DNA of 52,283 nucleotides from an uncultured Planctomycetota bacterium. GTDB lineage: Bacteria > Planctomycetota > Phycisphaerae > Phycisphaerales > UBA5793. Location: positions 1 through 52,283 of the forward strand of contig CAADHA010000025.1 in assembly GCA_900696685.1 (NCBI GenBank). Direction: 5' to 3'. Positions 8,165-16,544 of this stretch are shown piece by piece. Within the stretch, counting starts at the first letter, position 1, and every line of letters begins with the position of its first letter. Below the pieces are notes generated by a model. The model saw nothing but the letters and a program-made list of their open reading frames with translations, was not told the origin of the DNA and did not search any database. The translations under genes and the position numbers were made by a program.

Positions 8165-8909
8165 ATCCGCCCCGCCGGCCCTCGGGAACATGAGCGCCCC
8201 GCCGCGCTCGACTGTGACGCTGCCCCGTCTCGCACCCGGCGCCGCGGCGCCGGACGCCGTGTCCGGCCGCCGGACGGCGGCCGCCGGCGAGACGACGGCG
8301 GCGCTCCGCGACGTTCCCGTGGGGCCCGGCGGAGGCAAGCTGCTGTCGAACGCGCTGTGCGTCGCACGCGTCGAGCTTCCGACGGCGTTGTGCGCCCACC
8401 TGCGCATGGGCTTGACGTCGCGGCTCCTCACGGCGCCACTCGGCCTCGCTCGCGCCCTGGTCGCCGTCGCGCGTCAGCCCGGCAAGACGGCCAGCCGGCG
8501 CGATCCCGGTCGCGCCGCGCGACTCGAACTCGACCGGGTGCTGGAGCTGCCCGAGGGTGATCTGGTTCGGGAACTCACCGCAAGCCTCGAGTCGACGCCT
8601 TGGCCCGGTTGGGTGCCACGGGTGGCCTTCGTCGTGCCCCTCGGCAACGACATCGCCACCGGCATCGACCGCAAGACGCCGCCGGATGCGCCCCAGGGGA
8701 TCGTTTGCCCGTGGCTGGCCGCCCGGCTGGTATCCGCGATCCGAGGGCCCGTCTTCCTGCGCGACGCGGCGCCGACTCTCGCGAACCTGCTGAACCTCTG
8801 GGGCGGCGCCACGCCATCGGGCACCTCGGAGATCTGGCTGCCGGTCGCGCCTGGCCGCGTGCGGCCCCTGCTGCCCGCCGACCCTTCGACTCGAGGAACG
8901 CCCTCATGA
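8154..8909 (+). CDS. Unknown protein encoded between the MoxR ATPase and the VWA protein
   Basis: 251 residues; the ATG at 8154 overlaps the MoxR stop by 11 bp and its own stop overlaps the next ATG by 4 bp, so translation is coupled on both sides. The first ~60 residues are rich in Ala, Pro, Gly and Arg and look disordered. The rest contains LLSNALCVARVELP, RLELDRVLELPEGDLVRELTASL and FVVPLGNDIATGI. No enzyme motif is recognised. Its place inside the MoxR-VWA operon suggests an adaptor or effector for that pair. Confidence 0.65.
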   Translation: MRTESAPPALGNMSAPPRSTVTLPRLAPGAAAPDAVSGRRTAAAGETTAALRDVPVGPGGGKLLSNALCVARVELPTALCAHLRMGLTSRLLTAPLGLARALVAVARQPGKTASRRDPGRAARLELDRVLELPEGDLVRELTASLESTPWPGWVPRVAFVVPLGNDIATGIDRKTPPDAPQGIVCPWLAARLVSAIRGPVFLRDAAPTLANLLNLWGGATPSGTSEIWLPVAPGRVRPLLPADPSTRGTPS

Positions 8910-10321
8910 CCCACGCCGCCGCATCGCCTCCCGCGCACCTCCTGAGGACGGGCCAGCACGACGACGCCGCCCCCTCGATCGCGACACTCGAGGGTCGCCT
9001 TCTCGCCGACCGGGTGCGGCAATGCGTGCCGCTGCGGCATCCGGCATTCGGCAAGCTGCTGCAGCTGCTGTCGATCGAGGCCACCGACGCCGTGCCCACT
9101 GCGGCGGTGACGGTCGGCGCGCGCTCGCGGCTGCTGATCAACCCCGCCTTCGTCGCCGAGCGCTGCCGCACCGACGCGCACTTGTCGATGTTGGTGATGC
9201 ACGAGCTGTATCACGTGCTGCTCGGCCACACCCGGATGTACCGGCGCCCGACACTCGCGGCCAACTGGGCGTTCGACTGCATCGTCAACGCGCAGCTCTG
9301 CCGGCTGCACCCGAACGTCGAGTTCACGTCGTTCTTCTCGGCCGGCGCCGCACCCGAAGGCCTCTGGAGCCTGATCGGCCCGCCGGCCGGGTGGCCGGCA
9401 TCGCCGCGCTACGCGAGCGGCGCGCTGGGGGACGTGCACCGGCGCCTCTACGACGACGCCGGGGCCACTACGGCCGACCTCTTCGCCCTGCTGGACGGCG
9501 TGGCCGTGGCGCTCGACGCCGACGGTACCGGCCGCCTGCTCGGCAACCACGCCGAAGAGCCGGAGGACGGCGACCCGTTGCACGCCGACCCCGAGCTGCT
9601 CGCGGAAGCACGGCGCATCGTCGCCCGGTGGCCGATGGTCGAACGGCGCGGCGGCGCGGACGACGGCGCCTCCCCCGCGTGGGAACGCAGCGACCTGCGC
9701 CGGCACCGCGCGGCGCGCCGGGCCGTACGCGAGCTGCTGCGGGCCGCTGCCTTCGGCACCGACGGCGGCCCGTGGGTCCGCCACTCGGTCGAGACCGAGG
9801 CCTTCACGCCGCTGCCGCAAGCCGGGGATCGCCGTGCGCAACTGCAGCGCGCGATGGGAGCGGAGCCGCTGTGGTGGCAAGGAGTGCTCCACCAGGAGGG
9901 GCGGCAGACGGCGGGCCAGGTGACGGTCTACCTCGATGTCTCGGGATCGATGGCCGCGTGGCTGCCGGTGCTGCTCGACGCGCTGACCGAGTCGGCCGCA
10001 CTGGTGCGGTGGCCGCTGTTCGGCTTCTCGACCGAGGTGCACCCCGTTACGCGCGCGGACCTCGCCGCCGGCCAGTTTCGTTCCACCGGCGGCACCCACA
10101 TCGCCTGCGTGGCGCGGCACCTGGTCGAGTCGCGCGCGAGCCGGGCCGTCGTGATCACGGATGGCGACGTGCAGGAGATCCCCTCCGCCCTCGCCGAGAA
10201 GCTTCGTCGCGCCAGGCCGCGCGTGCGCGTCGGCCTGCTCGACGGCTGCGACGGGAGCTTCTGCGCCCGCCTGGGCTGGCCGGTTGCGCGGATGCCGGCG
10301 TTGGACAAGGCGAGCGCATGA
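8906..10321 (+). CDS. Metallopeptidase-like protein with C-terminal VWA-like domain (DUF2201 type)
   Basis: 471 residues from the ATG at 8906, which overlaps the previous stop. Near residues 95-110 it carries HELYHVLLGH, a zinc-binding HExxH with a third His four residues on, as in the putative metallopeptidase half of DUF2201 proteins. Near residues 335-450 there is a VWA-like domain: YLDVSGSM gives the DxSGS part of the metal site, followed by STGGTH and VVITDGDVQE. Proteins of this type are encoded beside MoxR ATPases and are thought to be their substrate-binding partners. Whether it cleaves protein is unproven. The stop overlaps the metK-like start by 4 bp. Confidence 0.85.
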   Translation: MTHAAASPPAHLLRTGQHDDAAPSIATLEGRLLADRVRQCVPLRHPAFGKLLQLLSIEATDAVPTAAVTVGARSRLLINPAFVAERCRTDAHLSMLVMHELYHVLLGHTRMYRRPTLAANWAFDCIVNAQLCRLHPNVEFTSFFSAGAAPEGLWSLIGPPAGWPASPRYASGALGDVHRRLYDDAGATTADLFALLDGVAVALDADGTGRLLGNHAEEPEDGDPLHADPELLAEARRIVARWPMVERRGGADDGASPAWERSDLRRHRAARRAVRELLRAAAFGTDGGPWVRHSVETEAFTPLPQAGDRRAQLQRAMGAEPLWWQGVLHQEGRQTAGQVTVYLDVSGSMAAWLPVLLDALTESAALVRWPLFGFSTEVHPVTRADLAAGQFRSTGGTHIACVARHLVESRASRAVVITDGDVQEIPSALAEKLRRARPRVRVGLLDGCDGSFCARLGWPVARMPALDKASA

Positions 10322-11520
10322 ACACCTCGCCGGAATCGACGCAGATGGAGAGCGACATGAACGAATCGAGCCACACGGTCGCGGAGTGGGTCCTCCCCGG
10401 CCATCCCGACAAGCTCTGCGACGCCCTGGCCGACCGCATCGTCGGCGAGGTGCTGCGTGCCGACCCCTACGGCCAGTGCGGCATCGAGGCGGCGTGCGCC
10501 TTCGACCACGTCTTCGTCACCGGACTGATCGGCTTGGACCGCAGCACGCTGCCGGACATCGAGAAGCGCCTGGCCGGCTGGGTGCGCGACACCTACCGCT
10601 CGGCCGGATACGGCGGGCGCTGGGACCCGCTGCCCGACGCGCTGCAGGTCGACCTGCGGGCGCTGCGCATCGAGCAGCGCGGGACCGAGTGGCAGGAACT
10701 GCGGCACCTGTCGGACGACCAGTGCATCTGCGTCGGCTACGCGCAGGACACGCCGCGGACCGACTACCTGCCCGGCGCCCTTTGGACGGCACGGCGCATC
10801 GCCCAGGCGCTGCACGCCCGGCAGCAGGAGGCGCCGCAAGGGTCGCTCGGGCCGGACGGCAAGGTCATCGCGCGCGGCGAGGAACGGGAGGACGGGACCT
10901 TCAGGCCACTGTCGGTGTCGGTGTCGCTGCACCACGCGGAGGATGCGGACTGGCTCGAGCTGCGCCGGCACGCGCAGGACGCGCTGCGCGGCGCGCTGGG
11001 CAACGGGCCGCTGCCCGAGCTAGTCGTCAACGCCGCGGGCATGTTCCTCTGCGGCGGGCCGAGCGGCGACAACGGCACCACCGGCAAGAAGCTGGTGATG
11101 GACGCCTACGGCCCGGGCGTGCCCATCGGCGGCGGTGCCTGGTGCGGCAAGGACCTGCACAAGCCCGATCGGGTCGGCGGGCTGTTGGCGCGCCGGCTGG
11201 CGCTGCAGTGCGTGCAGGCGGGCCTCGGGCACCGCGTCCGCGTGCAACTCGAGTACCGCCCGAACTCGGCGCAGCCCGAGTCGGTCTCGGTCTGGGCCGA
11301 CGGCCGGTTTGTCGCGCTGCCGCCCGGGGTGCGACCGGTTCCGACGCGCGATGCTGCACGGGCGATGATTGCGGCGCTCGCCGGCGCAGGCTTCCTTCCG
11401 CTGGCCTCGGGGCAGTTCGCGCGGTGGGGCCACTTCGGCTGCGCCGGATCCTGGTGGGAGCCACGATCCCGCCTTGCCGGACACGCCGTACCGTCGCCCG
11501 CCGAGGAGTCTCTCGCATGA
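10318..11520 (+). CDS. Divergent S-adenosylmethionine synthetase homologue (MetK-like)
   Basis: About 400 residues; start at 10318 (ATGA overlap) or at ATG 10357, which has GGAGAG upstream. It shows the MetK framework in order: PGHPDK, DDQCICVGYAQDTP (canonical GDQGLMFGYA), FLCGGPSGDNGTTGKK (canonical GGPxGDxGLTGRK) and GGGAWCGKDLHKPDR (canonical GGGAFSGKDPTKVDRS). The His, Asp and Lys residues that bind ATP, phosphate and metal in MetK appear retained, so activity is plausible, but the motif variants and loop lengths mark a distant subfamily. The expected reaction is ATP plus methionine to S-adenosylmethionine. It is the fourth gene of the MoxR operon, an unusual place for metK. A canonical metK lies at 34760. 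Confidence 0.85.
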   Translation: MNTSPESTQMESDMNESSHTVAEWVLPGHPDKLCDALADRIVGEVLRADPYGQCGIEAACAFDHVFVTGLIGLDRSTLPDIEKRLAGWVRDTYRSAGYGGRWDPLPDALQVDLRALRIEQRGTEWQELRHLSDDQCICVGYAQDTPRTDYLPGALWTARRIAQALHARQQEAPQGSLGPDGKVIARGEEREDGTFRPLSVSVSLHHAEDADWLELRRHAQDALRGALGNGPLPELVVNAAGMFLCGGPSGDNGTTGKKLVMDAYGPGVPIGGGAWCGKDLHKPDRVGGLLARRLALQCVQAGLGHRVRVQLEYRPNSAQPESVSVWADGRFVALPPGVRPVPTRDAARAMIAALAGAGFLPLASGQFARWGHFGCAGSWWEPRSRLAGHAVPSPAEESLA

Positions 11521-12026
11521 CGCACAGACCCGGTATCCCGATGCGGCCCACCGAGCTGCCGCAGCAGCGTCTGTACCTCGTCAAGGGTGTGCCGACGGCG
11601 CCGCCGGGCTGGGCGCCACTCGACAACGTCGGGCTCGACACCTACAGGAAGGCTCGCGTGCCGCGTAGTGCGCGGTACCTGGGGCAGATCGAGTGGGCCT
11701 GCTCGCCCGCGAATTCCCGGATCAGCGCCTATTGCCTCGCGATGGACCGCCGGCGCCGGCACTGGCTGCTGTGGCTGAAGCCGTACGACGACAACTGGGA
11801 GCGCTGGAATCAGCCGCAGGTGGATGCAGCCGCGCCGCCGCAGCGTCTGGACGCGCGGGCCGCTGCGAAGCTGCTGCTGGCGCACGCGTGGGCCGGGGAG
11901 CGAGATCGGCGCTACGGGCTCGATCGGTTTCACGGGATCAACGAGGACGAGTCTCTCGAAGCCGGTGAGTTCAACGAGATCGGCGACGCGGTCTGGGGCC
12001 AGGACCCGAAAGAGGCCTCCGACTGA
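11517..12026 (+). CDS. Hypothetical protein, last gene of the MoxR-metK operon
   Basis: 169 residues; its ATG overlaps the metK-like stop by 4 bp, so it belongs to the operon. Notable segments are QQRLYLVKGVPTAPPGWAP, RRRRHWLLWLKPYDDNWERW and a C-terminal acidic tail (INEDESLEAGEFNEIGDAVW). It is soluble, Trp-rich in the middle, and of no family I recognise. Tight linkage suggests a role with the MetK-like or MoxR-VWA proteins. Confidence 0.65.
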   Translation: MTHRPGIPMRPTELPQQRLYLVKGVPTAPPGWAPLDNVGLDTYRKARVPRSARYLGQIEWACSPANSRISAYCLAMDRRRRHWLLWLKPYDDNWERWNQPQVDAAAPPQRLDARAAAKLLLAHAWAGERDRRYGLDRFHGINEDESLEAGEFNEIGDAVWGQDPKEASD

Positions 12027-12191
12027 TGCCAGGCAAGCGGCCCCGCGGCCGGTCGAGGCGTTCGAGCGAACTTCCTCCGAGGTCACGGCGGACCTTCGGC
12101 GCGGATACCTGAGAGCGTTGAGCCGCGAAGCAGGAGTAGCGCCGAGGCTCAGCGCCGAGGCTCAGCTGATCGCACCCGTACACTTCCTTCG

Positions 12192-12413
12192 ATGAAGGAT
12201 CTGCGCGCTGTCACCCGGAAGGTGCTCAGGCAAGTCGAGGACTTGTCGGGCAAGGGCATCGAGTTCATGCGCGAGGACGATCTGCCTGTCCTGACGACGA
12301 TGCAGACGGCCCGCCGCGGCGCGCCCTATCACGTCGTGAGGTACCGGCCGAGCAACGAGCCGCTCGACTACTTCATCGCCTACCAGGCGGGAGAGGTGGC
12401 GCCGGAATTCTGA
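12192..12413 (+). CDS. Small hypothetical protein, possibly truncated by the IS element
   Basis: 73 residues from ATG 12192, reading MKDLRAVTRKVLRQVEDL then PYHVVRYRPSNEPLDYFIAYQAGEV. The stop TGA (12411-12413) falls exactly where an IS3-type 5'-TGAACA end could begin, so the native gene may have been longer. No strong ribosome-binding site is seen. The family is unknown. The 165 bp upstream (12027-12191) holds no further gene I can support. Confidence 0.45.
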   Translation: MKDLRAVTRKVLRQVEDLSGKGIEFMREDDLPVLTTMQTARRGAPYHVVRYRPSNEPLDYFIAYQAGEVAPEF

Positions 12414-12482
12414 ACACGGCGATGAGTGGAAACTCTGCCCTGAGAGCGGGCCCGAGAAGCGGGCCTGCCAGGAGCAAAGAGC

Positions 12483-12785
12483 ATGAGCAGAAGACCACGC
12501 CGCAACCACTCGGCGGCGTTCAAGGCCAAGGTGGCGCTGGATGCCATCCGCGGCGACAAGACGCTGGCCGAACTGGCCAAGCAGCACGATGTGCACCCGA
12601 ACCAGATCACGGACTGGAAGAGCCAGTTGCTCGAGCGCGCGGCCAGCGTGTTCGGCAGCGAGGCGCCCGCCGAGCCGAAGACGGACCTGAAGGAGCTGCA
12701 TGCCAAGATCGGCCAGCAGGCCTTGGGGATCGATTTTTTAGCCGGCGCGCTCACCAGGGTCGGCCTGCTGAGCGCAAAGCGATGA
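12483..12785 (+). CDS. IS3-family transposase OrfA (helix-turn-helix subunit)
   Basis: 100 residues beginning MSRRPRRNHSAAFKAKVALD, the usual HTH_Tnp_1 start, with HDVHPNQITDWKSQLLERA as the helix-turn-helix. It binds the IS ends. An AGGAGC site precedes the ATG. OrfA overlaps OrfB by 4 bp (ATGA) in the -1 frame, consistent with the frameshift or coupling used in this family to make the active fusion. It appears intact. Confidence 0.9.
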   Translation: MSRRPRRNHSAAFKAKVALDAIRGDKTLAELAKQHDVHPNQITDWKSQLLERAASVFGSEAPAEPKTDLKELHAKIGQQALGIDFLAGALTRVGLLSAKR

Positions 12786-13612
12786 TCGACCGAGACCATG
12801 CCTTGCCGCTAAAGCGCCAGGCCGAACTGGCGGGCATCAGCCGCGGCAGCGTGTACTACCTGCCCCGGCCGGTGAGCCCGGCGGACTTGGGCGCCATGCG
12901 CGTGATCGACGAGCTGCATCTGGAGCATCCCTTCGCCGGCGCGCGCATGCTGCGCGACATGCTCAAAGCGCGTGGCTTCGAGCTCGGCCGCAAGCACGTG
13001 GCCACGCTGATGCGCCGCATGGGCATCCAGGCGCTGTACCGCAAGCCCAACACGAGCAAGAAGCACCCGCAGCATCAGGTGTACCCGTACCTGCTGCGCG
13101 GGCTGGCGATCGATCGCGCCAATCAGGTGTGGGCCATGGATCTGACCTACATCCCGATGGCGCGCGGCTTCGTCTACTTGGCCGCCATCATCGACTGGGC
13201 CAGCCGCAAGGTGCTGGCCTGGGACGTGTCGATCTCGATGGAAGCCGACTTCTGCGTGCGCGTACTCGACGCCGCGTTGTTGCGCTACGGCAAGCCGGAC
13301 ATCTTCAACACCGATCAGGGCAGCCAGTTCACCAGCGCGGCGTTCACCGAACGGCTGAAGACCGAAGGCATCGCCATCAGCATGGACGGGCGCGGCTGCT
13401 GGCGCGACTTGCGTGTAGTCGAGCGGCTGTGGCGCAGCGTGAAGTACGAGGAGGTGTACCTGCGGGCCTACGACACCGTGAGCCAGGCGCGCGAGGGCAT
13501 CAGCCGCTACCTGGACTTCTTCAACTCGGCGCGGCCGCACACCGCGCACGACGGCAAGACGCCCGACAGCGCGTACTACGCGTCGCTGCCGGCGGCAGCC
13601 AAAGCGGCCTGA
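12782..13612 (+). CDS. IS3-family transposase OrfB (DDE integrase core)
   Basis: About 276 residues. The N-terminal HTH_21-like part (MIDRDHALPLKRQAELAGIS, HPFAGARMLRDMLKARG) is followed by an rve-type DDE domain with WAMDLTYIPM (first Asp), FNTDQGSQFTS (second Asp) and VVERLWRSVKYEEVYL (Glu). All three catalytic residues are present, so it is probably functional. The segment before the Glu reads CWRDLRVVERLW where relatives usually have DNVFVERLW. It lies in the -1 frame relative to OrfA. Confidence 0.9.
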   Translation: MIDRDHALPLKRQAELAGISRGSVYYLPRPVSPADLGAMRVIDELHLEHPFAGARMLRDMLKARGFELGRKHVATLMRRMGIQALYRKPNTSKKHPQHQVYPYLLRGLAIDRANQVWAMDLTYIPMARGFVYLAAIIDWASRKVLAWDVSISMEADFCVRVLDAALLRYGKPDIFNTDQGSQFTSAAFTERLKTEGIAISMDGRGCWRDLRVVERLWRSVKYEEVYLRAYDTVSQAREGISRYLDFFNSARPHTAHDGKTPDSAYYASLPAAAKAA

Positions 13613-13638
13613 TCGGGGGCCACAATGAGCGGTGAACA

Positions 13639-13905
13639 CGGGTTGCCCACCGCGTCGGTGTCGTGCGTTCGTCGCCAGCGACGCCCGCCCGCCGCCGTGG
13701 ACAACCCTGCGCCGCTGTCAAACCGGCAGAGTTCCACTTATCGCACCCCGATTCGTGTTCAAACGGATGGGGCCACCTCTCAGTGGGCGCTGAAAACGCT
13801 CTGGTCGCTGCCGATCGGCATGCGCATCGACCGATGCGTTACAGGGTATTCACGAGATCTCTTAGACGAGAAGCATATGGGCAAAGCGCGCCTCGCTGGT
13901 CACTC
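13639..13905. other. Intergenic remnant between IS3 element and drmC
   Basis: About 270 bp at the 3' end of the DISARM operon. Short frames on the plus strand here lack ribosome-binding sites and recognisable sequence. No convincing terminator for the minus-strand operon is visible. Probably flanking debris from the IS insertion. Confidence 0.4.
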
Positions 13906-14694
13906 TCAATTTGCCGAGATCAACTCACCACGAACAATGAGTTGATCGAAATGCTCAGCGAGACGTCCCGCTATCGCTCGCTCCACGAGTAGACCAAGTT
14001 CCATGTTCGCCTCCAGCGCGTAGTCGGTCAAATTCGCGCTCGAAACGATGGCTCGGGTCCTGTCTGCGACGAGACACTTGGCATGCATGGCTCCATAGGA
14101 ACCCGATGCGCTGCGCTTCCTTCGATCTAGCGGCCAGTAATAGACCTGAGCGGTGGGCACGGCCGTACGAAACGCCTGAAGTCCGTCGAAGGTGATCTTC
14201 CCACCACTCTCCTGCGCCAATTCGATGACGAGCCGCACACGTACTCCGCGGTCCGTCGCATCCCGCAGCGTCCTGAGCGCCCGCTCTGCCTTGTAGGCTG
14301 CGTAGGTGACCAGAAGAACCTCCTCCTTGGCAGCCTCCACCATGTCGTAGATCACCTGGTCGACACGGCGCAGAGGCACAGCGTCCGTCGCAGGGCCGGT
14401 CCACGCAATCTCCGCGTGATGTTCAGCCACCATCGCAGCAGCCGCCTCAACGGCAGCCCGCAGCGCGAATGCAATGGCTTGGCCGTCTATCTCAGGGTTC
14501 TGCCCCCGCAGTTCTTCGAGCCGCCGCAGCCTCTCCCTCATCGTCTGTGTCGCAGCGAAACGACCAAGATCCTGCCCTTTTCCACCCGGCTCCAATGCCG
14601 ACATCAGGGAATTCAGCGTGCCGGGGGGCAACTCGCGCGCAAGCTCGACGAGCACTCGCAGTAGTAGCAGCCTCGAGTCGGCAGGAATGTTCAT
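13906..14694 (-). CDS. drmC: DISARM protein DrmC (phospholipase D-like)
   Basis: 262 residues with one HKD-type motif: GAMHAKCLVADRTRAIVSSANLT (His, Lys and Asp present) at ~205-225. The preceding region (VDQVIYDMVEAAKEEVLLVTYAAY...) is the usual PLD fold. In DISARM, DrmC is a PLD-like accessory protein whose loss only partly reduces protection in the studied system. Its start overlaps the drmB stop (ATGA), and it is the promoter-distal gene of the operon. Confidence 0.88.
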   Translation of the reverse strand: MNIPADSRLLLLRVLVELARELPPGTLNSLMSALEPGGKGQDLGRFAATQTMRERLRRLEELRGQNPEIDGQAIAFALRAAVEAAAAMVAEHHAEIAWTGPATDAVPLRRVDQVIYDMVEAAKEEVLLVTYAAYKAERALRTLRDATDRGVRVRLVIELAQESGGKITFDGLQAFRTAVPTAQVYYWPLDRRKRSASGSYGAMHAKCLVADRTRAIVSSANLTDYALEANMELGLLVERAIAGRLAEHFDQLIVRGELISAN

Positions 14695-16544
14695 TCGCCG
14701 AAGAAGGACAGGTCGGCCCCAGCAAGGGTGGGGACGAGCAACGATCGATCCAGATATCGGTTCCCGATTTCACAGGACGTCTCTGCGACGAACGAGCATG
14801 CGTGGCACGCAGCACCGTGCAGCGAGCGATCGTGGTTGGGAACGTGTTCCGCACAGAGGGGATCCGAGGCGCAGATCCGTGCGCGCGCGAGCGCCCGGGC
14901 GATCAACTCGCCGAGTCGATCTGGTTGTCCCAACTGGGCGAGACCTCCGAGTGTCCCGTCACTATCGGGCGCGGCGGTATAGACCAGAACACCTGCCATG
15001 TCAGGATCTTGACCAAACCCAGATGCATAGATCCGCTCGCGTACGCTCGCAGCGCTGTAACCACACTCGAGCGCAAGTTCGCGGATCAGAACGTGGGCGA
15101 ACGTGTGCAGGAGCACGTAGGTGATACCGGGGAAGTTGTCCTCCGGCGGCGATAGTTTCCGCGCAGCGCGAAACGCCCTGTGACCCTCCAGCAGCGCGGC
15201 CTCACGCGCCTTGACGCTGGGCCGCGACAACCACTCGGCCAGACGTTGACTGTTGAATCGCAGGAAAATGCCTTCGCCGCGAACCTCGGTTGCGGGAATC
15301 CACTCCGGCTTGCCGTTGGCGAGCGGTGCTCGGGGAGGAGAAGCGCCGCCTTCCTTGGCTTCCTCTGGCGGTTCAACGCGGGTGAATCCGATCAACGCAT
15401 TCACTTCGCGCAATCGCTCCGCGACGACTGTGAAATCGAATTTCGACTCGTAGCCATTGGGGGCGTTGATCCGAGTCACCATGAAGTCCGGCCAGTTCTG
15501 CGGCGGATTCGGACTCGTGAATGCATCCCATTCGGGCCTCTTCAGGTCGGGGGATTCCTGCTCGCTATTGTCCCCACTTCGCATGGTCTGCAAGGCTGCC
15601 CAGATCTCGTCCGCTGTGTACCCTGCAAGATGCCCGAGTACTCCGTTCTCTGCCATGACCTGCAAGACCAACTCGAGCTTCTCTGGGTTATCGGCACGGG
15701 CGAATGAATTGACCCTGTCAGAGAGCAATTGGACCAACGTGCTGTCCTTGGTTGGGATAGCAAGGACTGACAGCGTGACCGGGAACCAGCTGTTCGAGGC
15801 GCCGAGCAGGACTGGTCGCAGGCGTTCCTCGCAATTCGCATCGGCACGGCCGAGGTGTGGGTGCCTGCCGCGGCACTTCGGCAAGAGCTGCTGACCGCGA
15901 TCGCCGAAGGCGTCGACCAGCGATCGACTGGCATCACACCGCTCGCAGCGAACCCAGAGGTTCTCGGTCTGCAGTGACGCGCCCTGCTCGAAGAACTTCA
16001 ACGGGCCCGGGCAGTCGGATGGCCCACCGTGGACGAAGTAGTGCCAAGGGAAGTCATCGAGGTGACCGCCTCGGCAGGCCACGAGGAAGCGCGCGGGCAC
16101 GGCTGTCGGTGGCGACCCTTTGGCCTTGTCGCAGTTGGCATGCACGAAGCGCGTCCGGTCTGGGCGGTACGGTTCCGCCTTCAGCTCGAAGAGCCCGCTG
16201 CCCACCTCGCCCATACGCCCGCACAGTGGGCAGCGCAACCATCTGGGGAAGGGCGACACCGGGACGCCGATGCGTGCCTCCGGTGTGAATGGGTTGTACG
16301 GTCCATCACCGCCAGGCCGGATAGGCGGACCGAGGAGACGTGCCACCTGTGGACCCAGCACCCGCCGCACAGCGCCGAGCAGCCGGTCCTCACCGATCGG
16401 CAGACAGCTCGTGGGATCCCAGAAGTTGAGCCCCATGACCACCACGGACACCTGCGGCAAATCGACGAGCGAGCCACACCCGTACGCCCACAACAGCTGG
16501 CTGGGCCTCAGCTCGCCCACTCGAACGGGATAGGGCTGGTTCAT
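14691..16544 (-). CDS. drmB: DISARM protein DrmB (DUF1998, zinc-binding)
   Basis: 617 residues from the ATG at 16544, which overlaps the drmA stop by 4 bp. The order of motifs fits DUF1998: WAYGCGSLVDLP near the start, several CxxC pairs (CPLCGRMG, CERCD, CHAC), VACRGGHLDDFPW, RPVLLGASNSWFPVT, LLHTFAHVLIRELALECGY, VLVYTAAPDSDGTLGGLAQLG and a C-terminal cysteine cluster. DrmB forms a complex with DrmA that recognises and degrades or blocks incoming phage DNA. A longer frame extends upstream but lies inside drmA. Confidence 0.93.
   Translation of the reverse strand: MNQPYPVRVGELRPSQLLWAYGCGSLVDLPQVSVVVMGLNFWDPTSCLPIGEDRLLGAVRRVLGPQVARLLGPPIRPGGDGPYNPFTPEARIGVPVSPFPRWLRCPLCGRMGEVGSGLFELKAEPYRPDRTRFVHANCDKAKGSPPTAVPARFLVACRGGHLDDFPWHYFVHGGPSDCPGPLKFFEQGASLQTENLWVRCERCDASRSLVDAFGDRGQQLLPKCRGRHPHLGRADANCEERLRPVLLGASNSWFPVTLSVLAIPTKDSTLVQLLSDRVNSFARADNPEKLELVLQVMAENGVLGHLAGYTADEIWAALQTMRSGDNSEQESPDLKRPEWDAFTSPNPPQNWPDFMVTRINAPNGYESKFDFTVVAERLREVNALIGFTRVEPPEEAKEGGASPPRAPLANGKPEWIPATEVRGEGIFLRFNSQRLAEWLSRPSVKAREAALLEGHRAFRAARKLSPPEDNFPGITYVLLHTFAHVLIRELALECGYSAASVRERIYASGFGQDPDMAGVLVYTAAPDSDGTLGGLAQLGQPDRLGELIARALARARICASDPLCAEHVPNHDRSLHGAACHACSFVAETSCEIGNRYLDRSLLVPTLAGADLSFFGE

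Larger units (their letters stand above)
12411..13638 (+). mobile_element. IS3-family insertion sequence (boundaries approximate)
   Basis: Contains the two overlapping transposase frames typical of IS3. Candidate ends are TGAACACGGCGATGAGTGG at 12411 and, in reverse complement from 13638, TGTTCACCGCTCATTGTGG, which agree at 11 of 19 positions and give the expected 5'-TG...CA-3' termini. No matching 3-5 bp target duplication is seen, so the ends are tentative. The element separates the MoxR operon from the 3' end of the DISARM operon. Confidence 0.75.

Noticed and set aside
9022..10320. Long frame upstream of and in phase with the metK-like gene
   Set aside because: The part before 10318 is arginine/alanine-rich and overlaps the metallopeptidase-VWA gene in another frame; the MetK part starts at 10318 or 10357.
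13625..13992. Small plus-strand frames between the IS and drmC
   Set aside because: No ribosome-binding sites, no recognisable sequence, and overlap with drmC on the opposite strand.
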